This document shows positions 26,197 to 35,704 of a stretch of 64,000 nucleotides of DNA, piece after piece; position 1 is the stretch's first letter; every line of letters begins with the position of its first letter. Both the position numbers and the translations under genes were made by a program. The notes below the pieces were generated by a model. The model ran no database searches, had not been told where the DNA came from, and was given only the letters and a program-made list of their open reading frames with translations. Origin of the DNA: Bradyrhizobium sp. NDS-1 (GTDB taxonomy: Bacteria; Pseudomonadota; Alphaproteobacteria; Rhizobiales; Xanthobacteraceae); NCBI RefSeq assembly GCF_032918005.1, contig NZ_CP136628.1:3643501-3707500 (forward strand), read 5' to 3'.

Positions 26197-26631
26197 ATGG
26201 GCACATTGTTGAAACCTGAGAACACTGATTTGCCTGCCTCGCCGAGGCCAAATCCAGGGTCAGATGCGAGGCCGGATCCCAACCATGCCGACTGCCGCGG
26301 GGTCGCCTCCGTGCTGTCCCGCGTCGGCGACAAATGGAGCGTGTTCGTGATCATGATGCTCGGCGGCGGGCCGAAGCGCTTCAATGAGCTCAAACGCATG
26401 ATCAACGGTATCTCGCAGCGGATGCTGACCCTGACGCTGCGCGGGCTGGAGCGCGACGGCCTCGTCACGCGCACGATCTTTCCGACCATTCCGCCGCGCG
26501 TCGATTACGAGCTGACCGATCTCGGCCGCGGGCTGTCGCAGCCGGTCGAGGCCCTCGGCAGATGGGCAATGGAGCATCTGGGGCAGATCGAGGCTGCACG
26601 GACACGTTTCGATCAGCGCAACGATAACTAG
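26197..26631 (+). CDS. HxlR family transcriptional regulator
   Basis: A 144-residue regulator with a 30-residue Pro/Asp-rich N-terminus, then [22 protein letters not shown]. The lone Cys lies just before the first helix, matching the redox cysteine of the DUF24 group. Helix-turn-helix region [18 protein letters not shown]. Divergent from azoR. Its stop shares the CTAG with the end of dprA, a 3-base convergent overlap. A second HxlR gene at 24076 makes the block mirror-symmetric. Confidence 0.9.
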   Translation: MGTLLKPENTDLPASPRPNPGSDARPDPNHADCRGVASVLSRVGDKWSVFVIMMLGGGPKRFNELKRMINGISQRMLTLTLRGLERDGLVTRTIFPTIPPRVDYELTDLGRGLSQPVEALGRWAMEHLGQIEAARTRFDQRNDN

Positions 26632-27746
26632 ATCAGCGACACCAACCCGCCGCCATGACGCTCGAGCTTTCCGGCAAGCTCGAGCTCCAGCAGCACGGTG
26701 CGCACGATCGCGGGCGAGGCGCCCGACATCCGCACGAGGTCGTCGATCGTCACAGGGGCAGGGCCGAGCAGGCCGGTGATCTGGTCGCGGTCGTGGCCCT
26801 GCGGATCGCTCTCGAACGGCTCGCTGTCGGGCTCTTCAGCCGGACGCATCAGCGGCCGCTCCATGATCGGCTGGACCGCGTTGACGATGTCGGCGGCTTC
26901 CGTGACCAGCGTTGCGCCCTGCTTGATCAGATCGTTCGCGCCGGCGGCGCGCGGGTCGAGCGGCGAGCCCGGCACGGCGAACACCTCGCGGCCCTGTTCG
27001 GCCGCCATGCGCGCGGTGATCAGCGAACCCGAGCGGTGCGCTGCCTCCACCACGACCACGCCGAGCGAGGCGCCCGAGATCAGCCGGTTGCGGCGAGGGA
27101 AGTCACGGGCGCGCGGCTCGTGGCCGAGCGGCATCTCGGAGATCGCGGCGCCCGCGTGGTCGAGGATCGCGGTGAGGAGATCGCCATGCTCGGGCGGATA
27201 GATGCGATCATGCCCGCCGGCCAGCACTGCGACCGTGCCGCCGTCGACGCTCGTGCGATGCGCGGCCTGATCGACGCCGCGGGCCAGGCCGGAGATGACG
27301 ACGAAGCCGGCTTCGCCGAGCTCGCGCGCGAGCTGGCCGGCGAACTTCAGCCCCGCGCCGGAGGCATTGCGCGAGCCGACGATCGCAATCATCGGCCGCA
27401 TCAAGGTTTTCGCGTCACCGCGCACGGCGAGCAGCGGCGGCGCATCGTCGATCATCGCCAGCCGGGCCGGATAGCCGTCCTCGCCCGGCGCAAGCCAGGC
27501 GATGCCGAACTTGCGGCTCGCGGCAAGCTCGGCCTTGGCTTCGTCGGCGCTGCAGATGCGCCCCGATCGCTGCGCGCCGCCGCGCCGCGCCAGATCCGGC
27601 AGCCGCTCCAGCGCGGCGCGCGCGGTGCCGAAATGATCGAGCAGCGAGCGGAAGGTGCGCGGGCCCACATTGTCGGAACGGATCAGCCGCAGCCGGTCGA
27701 TCCGCTCAGCCTCGGTCAGCTCCACGCTCGAATTGATGGCGTCCAC
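26628..27746 (-). CDS. dprA: DNA processing protein DprA
   Basis: A 372-residue protein that loads RecA on single-stranded DNA during natural transformation. The GTG start at 27746 follows AAGGAG by 7 bases. Order: N-terminal SAM-like region ([15 protein letters not shown]), Rossmann core with [25 protein letters not shown], and [11 protein letters not shown], then the winged helix at the C-terminus ([18 protein letters not shown]). In many alphaproteobacteria dprA is next to topA; here four oxidoreductase/HxlR genes and one hypothetical gene separate them. Confidence 0.93.
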   Translation of the reverse strand: MDAINSSVELTEAERIDRLRLIRSDNVGPRTFRSLLDHFGTARAALERLPDLARRGGAQRSGRICSADEAKAELAASRKFGIAWLAPGEDGYPARLAMIDDAPPLLAVRGDAKTLMRPMIAIVGSRNASGAGLKFAGQLARELGEAGFVVISGLARGVDQAAHRTSVDGGTVAVLAGGHDRIYPPEHGDLLTAILDHAGAAISEMPLGHEPRARDFPRRNRLISGASLGVVVVEAAHRSGSLITARMAAEQGREVFAVPGSPLDPRAAGANDLIKQGATLVTEAADIVNAVQPIMERPLMRPAEEPDSEPFESDPQGHDRDQITGLLGPAPVTIDDLVRMSGASPAIVRTVLLELELAGKLERHGGGLVSLI

Positions 27747-27861
27747 GGCGTCTCCTTGCAGGCACAGCATGGAACAACCTGAGGGCGTTGCGCAACAGCG
27801 GCGTGTGCTTGCGCGACTTCGCCCCGATGTTAAAAGCGATGCCAATAAGAAGGATGTTGCC

Positions 27862-29106
27862 ATGATCTCACTCGCCGACCTCCAGCGCCGCATTGAAGCG
27901 GGCGAGTTGTCGCCCGATGCCGCCATCGTCCAGTCGCACGCGGCGATCGAGGCCAAGGAGAAGGACGTCCGTGCCTTCGTCCGCCACGACAAGTCGGCAA
28001 GAGCGCAGGCCACGGGTCCCCTGCGCGGCATCGCGGTCGGGATCAAGGACATCATCGACACCGCCAGCATGCCGACCGAGATGGGCTCGGAGATCTATCG
28101 TGGCTGGCAGCCGCGCGCCGACGCACCCGTCGTGATGATGCTGAAGCGGGCGGGCGCCACCATCATCGGCAAGACCACGACAACGGCGTTCGCCTCGCGA
28201 GATCCAACGCCGACGCTCAATCCGCATAACCTTGGCCACACGCCGGGCGGCTCGTCCTCGGGCTCGGCGGCGGCCGTCGGCGCCGGCATGATCCCGCTGG
28301 CGCTGGGCACCCAGACCGGTGGCTCGGTGATCCGGCCCGCCGCCTATTGCGGGACCGCCGCGATCAAGCCGTCATTCCGCATGCTGCCGACGGTCGGCGT
28401 GAAGTGCTATTCGTGGGCGCTCGACACCGTCGGCCTGTTTGGATCGCGGGCGGAAGATCTCGCGCGCGGATTGTTGGCCATGACGGGGCGCACCGAATTT
28501 GCCGGCATCGTTCCGGCGAAATCGCCTCGCATCGGCGTGGTCAGGCAGGAGTTTGCAGGCAGCGTGGAGCCGGCGGCCGAAGAGGGCTTGCAGGCCGCGA
28601 TCAAAGCCGCCGAACGTGCCGGTGCCAGTGTGCAGACCATCGATCTGCCTGAGGCCGTGCAGGAGGCCTGGCGCATCCATCCCATCGTCCAGGATTTCGA
28701 GGCGCATCGCGCGCTGGCCTGGGAGTTTTCGGAGCGTCACGACGAGATCGCGCCGATGCTGCGGGCAAGCCTCGATGCGACCGCCAATCTGACGCCGAAG
28801 GACTATGACAATGCGCGCCGGATCAGCCGTCGTGGCCGCCGCGAGCTCGGCGAGCTGTTCGAGGGCATCGACGTGCTCCTGACCTATTCGGCGCCGGGCA
28901 CGGCGCCGGCCAAGGAGCTCGCGACGACAGGCGATCCCCGCTACAACCGGCTCTGGACCCTGATGGGCAATCCTTGTGTCAACGTGCCGGTGCTGAAGGT
29001 GGGTGGCCTGCCTGTTGGCGTGCAGGTGATCGCGCGCTTCGGCAACGATCCGGTCGCACTCGCTGCGGCGTGGTTCCTGGAGGACGCGCTGGCGAAGTCA
29101 GGCTAG
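27862..29106 (+). CDS. Amidase (amidase signature family)
   Basis: A 414-residue enzyme of the Ser-cisSer-Lys amidase family. The catalytic Lys is in [11 protein letters not shown], and the signature [14 protein letters not shown] is followed by [10 protein letters not shown] holding the nucleophile and cis-Ser. It hydrolyses amides or ureas; substrate unknown. A ribosome site (AAGGATG) precedes the ATG. Divergent from dprA, convergent with the patatin gene (9-base overlap of stops). Not a GatA, since that is found at 44.7 kb. Confidence 0.92.
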   Translation: MISLADLQRRIEAGELSPDAAIVQSHAAIEAKEKDVRAFVRHDKSARAQATGPLRGIAVGIKDIIDTASMPTEMGSEIYRGWQPRADAPVVMMLKRAGATIIGKTTTTAFASRDPTPTLNPHNLGHTPGGSSSGSAAAVGAGMIPLALGTQTGGSVIRPAAYCGTAAIKPSFRMLPTVGVKCYSWALDTVGLFGSRAEDLARGLLAMTGRTEFAGIVPAKSPRIGVVRQEFAGSVEPAAEEGLQAAIKAAERAGASVQTIDLPEAVQEAWRIHPIVQDFEAHRALAWEFSERHDEIAPMLRASLDATANLTPKDYDNARRISRRGRRELGELFEGIDVLLTYSAPGTAPAKELATTGDPRYNRLWTLMGNPCVNVPVLKVGGLPVGVQVIARFGNDPVALAAAWFLEDALAKSG

Positions 29107-30291
29107 CGCCGGTTCGGCCGCGGGCAATTTGCGTTGAGTCTCATTGCTCGTCACGTCTTGCCCGAGCCAGCGCTCGGCAGCGTGACGGCCGCTCCGGTGC
29201 AGTTGCCGAATGAAGCCGCGGCCGAGATCGGTCGATGAGCGCTGCGCCAGGCCGTCAACGGAGTCTTCTGCCGCGATCCTGGTGAGGCGCAGCGACGGTG
29301 CGGCATGCGCCTTCGCCCATTCGATCGCGGCGATCTCGGCATTGAGCGCCGCGTTGGCCGCGATCTGGTCAAGCCTGCGGTCGATCGCAGCGAGCGTGAT
29401 CGGCACGTAGCCGTCGCGCGCCGGCGTGACCTGGACCAGCAGGACGTCGGACGTTGTCGTCTCCTGCGCCAGCCGCAGCAGGGGCGGATTGCCGCCGAAG
29501 CCGCCGTCCCAATAGGCCTCGCCGTCGATCTCGACGGCACAGTGAACCAGCGGCGGGCAGGTCGAGGCCAGCGCGACGTCGGCGGTGAGGGCGTCGTTGC
29601 GGAAGATCTGCTGCTGCCCGTCACGGATCCGCGTCGCCGCGATCAGCAGCTTTGGACAGCGGGCGCCACGCAGCGCGGAAAAGTCGATGTCGCGCGACAA
29701 CGCCTGCCTGAGCGGATCGAGATCGAACGGATCGAAATGGCCGGAGCGCAAGGTCGGACCGAACGCGACCGAGCTTCCCGCCGGCGAGAAGCCACCGACC
29801 AGCATCAGCGAGCGAAACGAGGCCTCATGCATCAGGCGAAGCCAGAACCGGCTCAGCCGGCTACGTGCAGCTTCGCGGCCGCCCTCCGCGAGGCCGGAGC
29901 CGAGCAGGAGCGCATTGATCGCGCCGGCACTAGCGCCGCTGATCGTGTCGATCTCGATGGGCTCTTCCAGCAGCCGCTCCAGCACGCCCCACGTGAAGGC
30001 GGCAAAGGTGCCGCCGCCCTGGAGCGCCAGCGAGAGTCTTCGCGGCGGCCATTGGTCGGAGCGTGCCTGCGCGGGCCCGACCGGCGCAGCTCTGGTCGCG
30101 ACCTCGACCGTCGCGGGCGCTTGCGCGATCACATCGAGTTGTGCCGCTGGCGGCAAGTCCGGAAGAGACTTTGGCGGAAGCGAGGGCGAGTCGGACCAGA
30201 TATTGGTCGTCGAGAGCAGACGGCTTGCTGCGGTGCAGGAAGCACCCAGCGAACCAACTCCGTCATGCGTGCCGACAATCTTCTCGCTCAT
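29098..30291 (-). CDS. Patatin-like phospholipase family protein
   Basis: A 397-residue protein. The hydrolase core has the oxyanion loop LALQGGGTFAAFTWGVLE, nucleophile GASAG, and the catalytic Asp in DGGFGGNPP. The C-terminal region (RLDQIAANAALNAEIAAIEW) fits the DUF3734-type extension seen in rhizobial patatins. These hydrolyse lipid acyl esters. About 95 N-terminal residues are low-complexity. It lies 3' of plsY on another transcription unit; a role in phospholipid turnover is possible. A TTG nine bases upstream was not used. Confidence 0.88.
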   Translation of the reverse strand: MSEKIVGTHDGVGSLGASCTAASRLLSTTNIWSDSPSLPPKSLPDLPPAAQLDVIAQAPATVEVATRAAPVGPAQARSDQWPPRRLSLALQGGGTFAAFTWGVLERLLEEPIEIDTISGASAGAINALLLGSGLAEGGREAARSRLSRFWLRLMHEASFRSLMLVGGFSPAGSSVAFGPTLRSGHFDPFDLDPLRQALSRDIDFSALRGARCPKLLIAATRIRDGQQQIFRNDALTADVALASTCPPLVHCAVEIDGEAYWDGGFGGNPPLLRLAQETTTSDVLLVQVTPARDGYVPITLAAIDRRLDQIAANAALNAEIAAIEWAKAHAAPSLRLTRIAAEDSVDGLAQRSSTDLGRGFIRQLHRSGRHAAERWLGQDVTSNETQRKLPAAEPALA

Positions 30292-30450
30292 GCTGAGCAA
30301 CCGCCGCCATTTCCGCCGTCAGGATGACAGGCTCGGAACCCGCTCGCCAATACAACCGTGATTCGGCCGCGAGTTGCGAACAGGATTTGGGCATATAATG
30401 CAGAAGGGTTGCTTCGGTATCCGTAGATGCCCGGCTTCTCTGGAAATGCG

Positions 30451-31047
30451 CTACGCCTTCTCGCCGATGCGGCTTTCCTTGCCCCCTTGCAACCGCTTGA
30501 TGTTCTCGCGATGCGCGTAGAACATCAGCAGCGTCAGCACCGCGAACAATGCTGCGAGCGCGAGGTGCCCGAACCACCACAGGAATATCGGCGTGATGAA
30601 GGCCGCCACCAGCGCCGAGAGCGACGAATAGCGGGTGGTTAAGGCGGTCGCCAGCCAAAGCAGGCAGAACACCACCATGCCGGGCCAGAACAGGCCGAGC
30701 AGGACGCCGATGTAGGTGGCGACGCCCTTGCCACCCCTGAACTTGAGCCAGACCGGGAAGAGATGACCGAGGAACGCTCCGAGCCCGGCCACCATGGCGG
30801 CGTTGGGGCCGGCAAGATAGCCGGCAATCACCACAGCCGCGGTGCCCTTGAGCGCATCGAGCAACAGGGTGCCTGCGGCAAGAGCCTTGCTGCCCGTGCG
30901 CAGCACGTTGGTGGCGCCGATGCTGCCGGAGCCGATCGAGCGAATATCCTGCGTGCCGGCGAGCCTGGTCAGGACCAGCCCGAACGGAATCGAGCCGAAG
31001 AGGTAGCCGATGACGAAAGCCACCGGCAGGAAGGCTTCAAGCCCCAT
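30451..31047 (-). CDS. plsY: Acyl-phosphate glycerol-3-phosphate acyltransferase PlsY
   Basis: A 198-residue membrane protein with five hydrophobic segments. The three PlsY motifs are visible: [28 protein letters not shown] and [10 protein letters not shown]. It makes 1-acyl-glycerol-3-phosphate from acyl-phosphate, the first committed step of phospholipid synthesis. It is 44 bases downstream of the pyrC-like gene on the same strand, probably an operon pyrB-pyrC'-plsY. Gap 30292-30450 shows no gene. Confidence 0.94.
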   Translation of the reverse strand: MGLEAFLPVAFVIGYLFGSIPFGLVLTRLAGTQDIRSIGSGSIGATNVLRTGSKALAAGTLLLDALKGTAAVVIAGYLAGPNAAMVAGLGAFLGHLFPVWLKFRGGKGVATYIGVLLGLFWPGMVVFCLLWLATALTTRYSSLSALVAAFITPIFLWWFGHLALAALFAVLTLLMFYAHRENIKRLQGGKESRIGEKA

Positions 31048-31091
31048 GGCTGAGTCTCCAAAGGCTGAATTGCCTCGAACGATCTTGCACG

Positions 31092-32402
31092 TCAGACATG
31101 CTCGTACACCGTGCGACCGCCGACAATGGTGCGCACCACGCGGCCTGTAAAGCGGGCCTCGTCGAACGGGGTGTTCTTGCAGGGTGATTTGAGGTCGGCG
31201 GGATCGACCACCCAGGGCACGTCGGGGTCGATCACAATGACATCGGCCGGGCTGCCCGCGCGCAGGGTTCCACCAGGCAGGCCGAGCAGCTCGGCCGGGC
31301 GGGTCGACATTGCCCGGATCAGCGTCTTCAGTTCCAGCTCGCCGTTGTGAACGAGGCGCAGACCCGCCGGCAGCATTGTTTCCAGACCGACGGCGCCGGG
31401 AGCGGCTTCCGCGAAGGGCAGGCGCTTGACCTCGACGTCCTGCGGATTGTGGTCGGACATGATGACGTCGAGCAGGCCGGAGGCGGTCGCGGCCACCAGC
31501 GCGCGGCGGTCGTCCTCGGTCCGCAGCGGCGGCGACAGCTTCAGGAAGGATCGGTAGGGCCCGATGTCGTTCTCGTTCAGCGCGAGATGGTTGATCGAGA
31601 CCGAGGCGCTGACGGGGAGGCCGGCATCGCGGGCGCGCTGCAGGATGTCGAGCGAGTCGATGCAGGTCAGCGAGGCCGCGTGATAGCGGCCGCCGGTCAA
31701 CGCGACGAGGCGCATGTCGCGTTCGAGGATTACCGCCTCGGCGGCATTCGGGATGCCGACCAGGCCGAGCCGCGATGCGAACTCGCCTTCGTTCATCACG
31801 CCCTCGCCGACGAGATCGGGGTCCTCGGTGTAGTGGACGATCAGCGCGTCGAAATCGCGCGCGTAGGTCAGCGCGCGGCGCATCACCTGCGCATTGGTCA
31901 CGCTTCTGGCGCTATCGCAGAAGGCGACGGCGCCCGCGGCCTTGAGCAAGCCGAACTCGGTCATCTCCTGACCGTGCATGCCCTTGGTGAGGGCGGCCAT
32001 CGGCTGGATGTTGACGATCGCGGTGTCGCGGGCGCGGCGCATCACGAAGTCGACGGTCGCCGAGTTGTCGATGACCGGAGACGTGTCGGGCTGGCAGATG
32101 ATGGTGGTGATGCCGCCGGTCGCAGCCGCCTGGCTCGCGGTGGCGAAGGTCTCGCGATGGCTGAAGCCGGGCTCGCCGACGAAGGCGCGCATGTCGATCA
32201 GGCCGGGCGCGACGACCTTGCCGGAGCAGTTGACGATGTCGGTGCCTTCAGGGACGCCGGCAGCGCCGATGCCGCGACGGGTCTCGCGGATGATGCCGTC
32301 GGCGATGAGGACGTCGCCGACACCGTCGAAATCCCTGGAGGGGTCGACGACGCGGGCGTTGGCGAGGAGGATGGGGCGGCGATCGGTCAGCATCGGCATC
32401 AC
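31092..32402 (-). CDS. Dihydroorotase-like protein, probably non-catalytic PyrC'
   Basis: A 436-residue amidohydrolase-fold protein of the dihydroorotase family, [20 protein letters not shown] at the N-terminus. The segment where active enzymes have GLIDxHVHLREPG reads [13 protein letters not shown] (residues 67-79): both metal-ligand histidines are Arg72 and Phe74 and the substrate Arg is Gly. Later pieces keep HYTEDPDL and SDHNPQ. It overlaps pyrB by an ATGA. This fits the inactive PyrC' partner that holds PyrB in a large complex in Pseudomonas; a working dihydroorotase must then lie elsewhere. Confidence 0.85.
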   Translation of the reverse strand: MMPMLTDRRPILLANARVVDPSRDFDGVGDVLIADGIIRETRRGIGAAGVPEGTDIVNCSGKVVAPGLIDMRAFVGEPGFSHRETFATASQAAATGGITTIICQPDTSPVIDNSATVDFVMRRARDTAIVNIQPMAALTKGMHGQEMTEFGLLKAAGAVAFCDSARSVTNAQVMRRALTYARDFDALIVHYTEDPDLVGEGVMNEGEFASRLGLVGIPNAAEAVILERDMRLVALTGGRYHAASLTCIDSLDILQRARDAGLPVSASVSINHLALNENDIGPYRSFLKLSPPLRTEDDRRALVAATASGLLDVIMSDHNPQDVEVKRLPFAEAAPGAVGLETMLPAGLRLVHNGELELKTLIRAMSTRPAELLGLPGGTLRAGSPADVIVIDPDVPWVVDPADLKSPCKNTPFDEARFTGRVVRTIVGGRTVYEHV

Positions 32403-33346
32403 GCGTTCGGCAGGTTGCGGGCTAGCGCTTCCAGCACCGCCATGCGCACGGCGACGCCCATTTCCACCTGTTCGCGGATCAGGGACTGCGCGCCGTCGGC
32501 CACGATCGAATCGATCTCGACGCCGCGGTTCATGGGGCCGGGATGCATCACCAGGGCATCAGGCTTGGCGTAAGCGAGCTTCTTCTGGTCGAGCCCGAAA
32601 TAGTGGAAGTATTCGGACGACGACGGTACGAAGGAGCCGTTCATGCGCTCGCGCTGCAGCCGCAGCATCATGACGATATCCGCGCCGTTGAGGCCCTCGC
32701 GCATGTCGCGCGCGACCTCGACGCCCATCCGCTCGATGCCGGGCGGCATCAATGTGGTGGGGCCGACCACGCGGACGCGGGCACCCATCGTGTTGAGCAG
32801 GATGATGTTGGAGCGGGCGACACGCGAATGCAGCACGTCGCCGCAGATCGCGACCACGAGGCCTTCGATCCGGCCCTTGTTGCGGCGGATGGTGAGTGCG
32901 TCGAGCAGGGCCTGCGTCGGATGCTCATGTGCGCCGTCGCCGGCATTGATCACGGAACCGTCAACCTTGCGCGCCAGCAGTTCCACCGCGCCGGAGGCGT
33001 GATGGCGCATCACCAGGATGTCCGGGTGCATCGCGTTCAGCGTCATCGCGGTATCGATCAGCGTCTCGCCCTTCTTCATGGACGAGGAGGACACCGACAT
33101 GTTCATGACGTCCGCCCCGAGCCGCTTGCCGGCGAGCTCGAACGAGGATTGGGTCCGGGTGGAGGCCTCGAAGAAGAGGTTCACCTGCGTCCGTCCCCGC
33201 AGGACGGTGCGCTTCTTGTCAACCTGACGGTTGAGCTCGACATATTCTTCGGACAGGTCGAGGAGGCCGGTGATGTCGGCCGCGGAAAGGCCCTCGATGC
33301 CCAGCAAATGCCGGTGGCCGAGGACGAAGGTCGATTTCGATGTCAT
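32399..33346 (-). CDS. pyrB: Aspartate carbamoyltransferase catalytic subunit
   Basis: A 315-residue enzyme making carbamoyl-aspartate, the committed step of pyrimidine synthesis. Start ATG at 33346 ([20 protein letters not shown]). Carbamoyl-phosphate site [16 protein letters not shown] and the [10 protein letters not shown] loop are present; aspartate-site elements [10 protein letters not shown] and [11 protein letters not shown] follow. No pyrI regulatory gene is nearby, consistent with the PyrB-PyrC' class of enzyme. Coupled to the pyrC-like gene by a 4-base overlap. Confidence 0.95.
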   Translation of the reverse strand: MTSKSTFVLGHRHLLGIEGLSAADITGLLDLSEEYVELNRQVDKKRTVLRGRTQVNLFFEASTRTQSSFELAGKRLGADVMNMSVSSSSMKKGETLIDTAMTLNAMHPDILVMRHHASGAVELLARKVDGSVINAGDGAHEHPTQALLDALTIRRNKGRIEGLVVAICGDVLHSRVARSNIILLNTMGARVRVVGPTTLMPPGIERMGVEVARDMREGLNGADIVMMLRLQRERMNGSFVPSSSEYFHYFGLDQKKLAYAKPDALVMHPGPMNRGVEIDSIVADGAQSLIREQVEMGVAVRMAVLEALARNLPNA

Positions 33347-33508
33347 TAAAAGCAGAGCTATAGGGGGGGATGCCGGGGGGAGCAAGCTTCAAATCCGGCC
33401 CGCGGACTTATCCACGGCGCTTTGCGGTCGGGAGGACGCTGGCAGCCTGTGTTCGGGGCAGCCGCTTTGCGCTAGACTCGCGCCATTCGTTGCGTCACGG
33501 GCTGGATC

Positions 33509-34915
33509 ATGACGAGCACGCGGTATTTTAATCGACTGGCGCGCAATATTGCTGCGCTGAGCGCCGCGTGCCTTGTCGGCCTGGCGACACCGGCGCTGGC
33601 GGAGAAGCGCGTGGCGCTCGTCATCGGCAACGACCTCTATCCGAACCTGCCGGCCGACCGGCAATTGAAGAAGGCGGCCAATGACGCAGCGACCGTCGCC
33701 GATGCGCTGAGGTCACTTGGATTTGAGATCGTGCTCGGGACCAATCTCGGCCGTCAGGGCATGATCGACCGGCTCGCGGACTTCACGGCGCGGCTCGAGC
33801 CGGGCGATACGGCTGCCGTGTTCTATGCAGGGCATGGCGTTGCCATCGCCGGGGTGAACTACCTCGTGCCGAGCGATGTTCCCACCGTCGTCGAGGGCGC
33901 CGAAGCACGGGTGCGCGGGGCCTCGATCGCTGAGCCTGACGTGATTGCGGAGCTTCAGGCGAAGTCGGTGCGGGTCGCCTTCATCGTCATCGACGCCTGC
34001 CGTGACAATCCGTTTCCGCGCGCCGCCGGCCGTTCGATCGGCAATACGCGCGGGCTCGCTGATGCGCGGCCGGCGCGCGGGATCTTCACGCTCTATTCCG
34101 CGGGGATCGGCCAGACGGCGCTCGATCAGCTCAGCAGCAACGATAATGCACATAATTCGGTGTTCACGCGGATATTCATCGAGCAGCTGAAGCGGCCCGA
34201 GCTGCACCTCGGCGATCTCGCGGTCGAAGTGCGCGAGCGTGTGGCGGCGCTGGCGCAGACCGCGACGGACGGTGGAGGGCAACCGGCGCCACACGAACAG
34301 ACGCCGGCCTATTACGACCAGACGCTCGGCGGACGCATCTATCTCTGGAATGCGGGATCGTCGAACGGGGCGAAAGTGGCGGGCATGCTGGTGAAGCCGC
34401 CGGCAAGTCCTGCGGTCGCGGAGCGATCGGCCTTTCGTCCGCAGCGCCCGTCCACGGCCGGTGAAAGCTGCGCCCGCAGCGGATTCGAGACCTATTGCGT
34501 CAGCTCGATGCTGAAGCCGCAATACGGCAATTCGTACGGCGCTGCGAACCTGTTCGACGCCTCTACAGGGACGGCCTGGGTCGAGGGTGCGTCGGGCAAC
34601 GGCATCGGCGAATGGATCACGATCGAGTTCGAAACCCTGCGGCTTGTCAAGTCGATCCATGTGCAGAACGGCTATCAGAAGAGCCCCGACATCTTCGCCA
34701 AGAACAACAGGGTCCGTCAGATCCGGGTGCTGCTCTCGGGCGGCGAGTCCCGGACTTTCATTCTCGACGACAAGCTGTCGGCGCAGCTCCTGACATTGCG
34801 GCCGCCGATTGCGGCCTATTGGCTGCAGTTCATCATCGACGATGTCTGGGCCGGCAACAAATACATGGACACCGCGATCACGAAACTTCTGGTCAGCTCG
34901 GATCCGGTGCAATGA
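33509..34915 (+). CDS. Secreted caspase-family protease with glycan-binding-like C-terminal domain
   Basis: A 468-residue exported protein. A signal peptide covers about residues 1-31 (ends TPALA). The caspase domain (about 34-270) has the catalytic His109 in FYAGHG and Cys164 in IDACRDNPF. A proline-rich linker near 290-315 leads to a second domain (319-468) with ESCARSGFETYC, DASTGTAWVEG and WITIEFETLRLVKSIHVQNG, read as a discoidin or NADase-type glycan-binding jelly-roll. It is likely periplasmic. The ATGA overlap ties it to a D-Ala-D-Ala dipeptidase. Substrate unknown; both catalytic residues are kept. Confidence 0.88.
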   Translation: MTSTRYFNRLARNIAALSAACLVGLATPALAEKRVALVIGNDLYPNLPADRQLKKAANDAATVADALRSLGFEIVLGTNLGRQGMIDRLADFTARLEPGDTAAVFYAGHGVAIAGVNYLVPSDVPTVVEGAEARVRGASIAEPDVIAELQAKSVRVAFIVIDACRDNPFPRAAGRSIGNTRGLADARPARGIFTLYSAGIGQTALDQLSSNDNAHNSVFTRIFIEQLKRPELHLGDLAVEVRERVAALAQTATDGGGQPAPHEQTPAYYDQTLGGRIYLWNAGSSNGAKVAGMLVKPPASPAVAERSAFRPQRPSTAGESCARSGFETYCVSSMLKPQYGNSYGAANLFDASTGTAWVEGASGNGIGEWITIEFETLRLVKSIHVQNGYQKSPDIFAKNNRVRQIRVLLSGGESRTFILDDKLSAQLLTLRPPIAAYWLQFIIDDVWAGNKYMDTAITKLLVSSDPVQ

Positions 34916-35685
34916 CCGCAAGGATTGGGATCGCAGCGCGCGCAACGCTGGTCGTGCTGCTTGCAATATCCGTCCCCGCGCCGGCGCGGGCGCAGGCCTT
35001 GCCGGGCGGCTTCGCGTACTTGCGCGACATCGACCCCAGCATCATTCAGGACATTCGCTATGCCACGTCGAACAATTTCGTCGGGCGTCCGCTTGCGGGC
35101 TATGGCGCCGGAGAGTGCGTGGTCAAAAGGGAGGTGGGACTGCGGCTGAAGGCGGTCCAGGAAGAGCTCGCGGCGCAAAGCCTGTCGCTCAAGATGTTCG
35201 ATTGCTACCGGCCGGCGCGGGCCTCGCTCGACATGGTCAAGTGGTCGCAGAACGGCCACGAGACCGCCGCCGAGCGGCGCTACAATCCCAAAATTCCCAA
35301 GACGGAGCTGTTCCGCCTCGGCTACATCGCCAGCCGTTCGCAGCATTCGACCGGTGCCGCGCTCGATCTCACGTTGGTCGATCTCAAGGCCGACAACACC
35401 GCGAAATATGATCCTTCAAAGACCTATGCCGATTGCACCGCGCCGGTCGGGGCGCGCGCGCCCGAAGGCAGCGTCGACATGGGCACCGGCTACGACTGCA
35501 CCGACACGAAAGGCCATACTGCGGCACCGTCGATCACAGGGGAGCAGCGCACCTGGCGCAGGCGGCTGGTGGCTGCGATGGCCAGGCAAGGCTTTGTGAA
35601 CTATTCGAAAGAGTGGTGGCATTTTTCCCTGCCGGGGGCGGGTGGGGCAGCCTATGATTTCCCGATCGAGCCGCGCCGGAACTAA
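34912..35685 (+). CDS. D-alanyl-D-alanine dipeptidase (M15D, VanX/DdpX type)
   Basis: A 257-residue secreted zinc peptidase. Signal peptide about residues 1-28. Motifs: SRSQHSTGAALDLTLV with His145 and Asp152 as zinc ligands, and EWWHFS near the C-terminus with the catalytic Glu234 and His237. An extra cysteine pair (GECVVK, MFDCYRP) may form a disulfide. It cleaves D-Ala-D-Ala and so may recycle murein peptides. Its ATG overlaps the caspase stop by four bases. Confidence 0.92.
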   Translation: MTARIGIAARATLVVLLAISVPAPARAQALPGGFAYLRDIDPSIIQDIRYATSNNFVGRPLAGYGAGECVVKREVGLRLKAVQEELAAQSLSLKMFDCYRPARASLDMVKWSQNGHETAAERRYNPKIPKTELFRLGYIASRSQHSTGAALDLTLVDLKADNTAKYDPSKTYADCTAPVGARAPEGSVDMGTGYDCTDTKGHTAAPSITGEQRTWRRRLVAAMARQGFVNYSKEWWHFSLPGAGGAAYDFPIEPRRN

Positions 35686-35704
35686 AGACCGCGCCGAGGA
35701 ACTG

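Noticed and set aside
30292..30450. Possible small gene between patatin and plsY
   Set aside because: Only short Arg-rich frames; nothing supported.
31347..32573. 408-codon plus-strand frame over the pyrC-like gene
   Set aside because: Antisense shadow of a clear gene.
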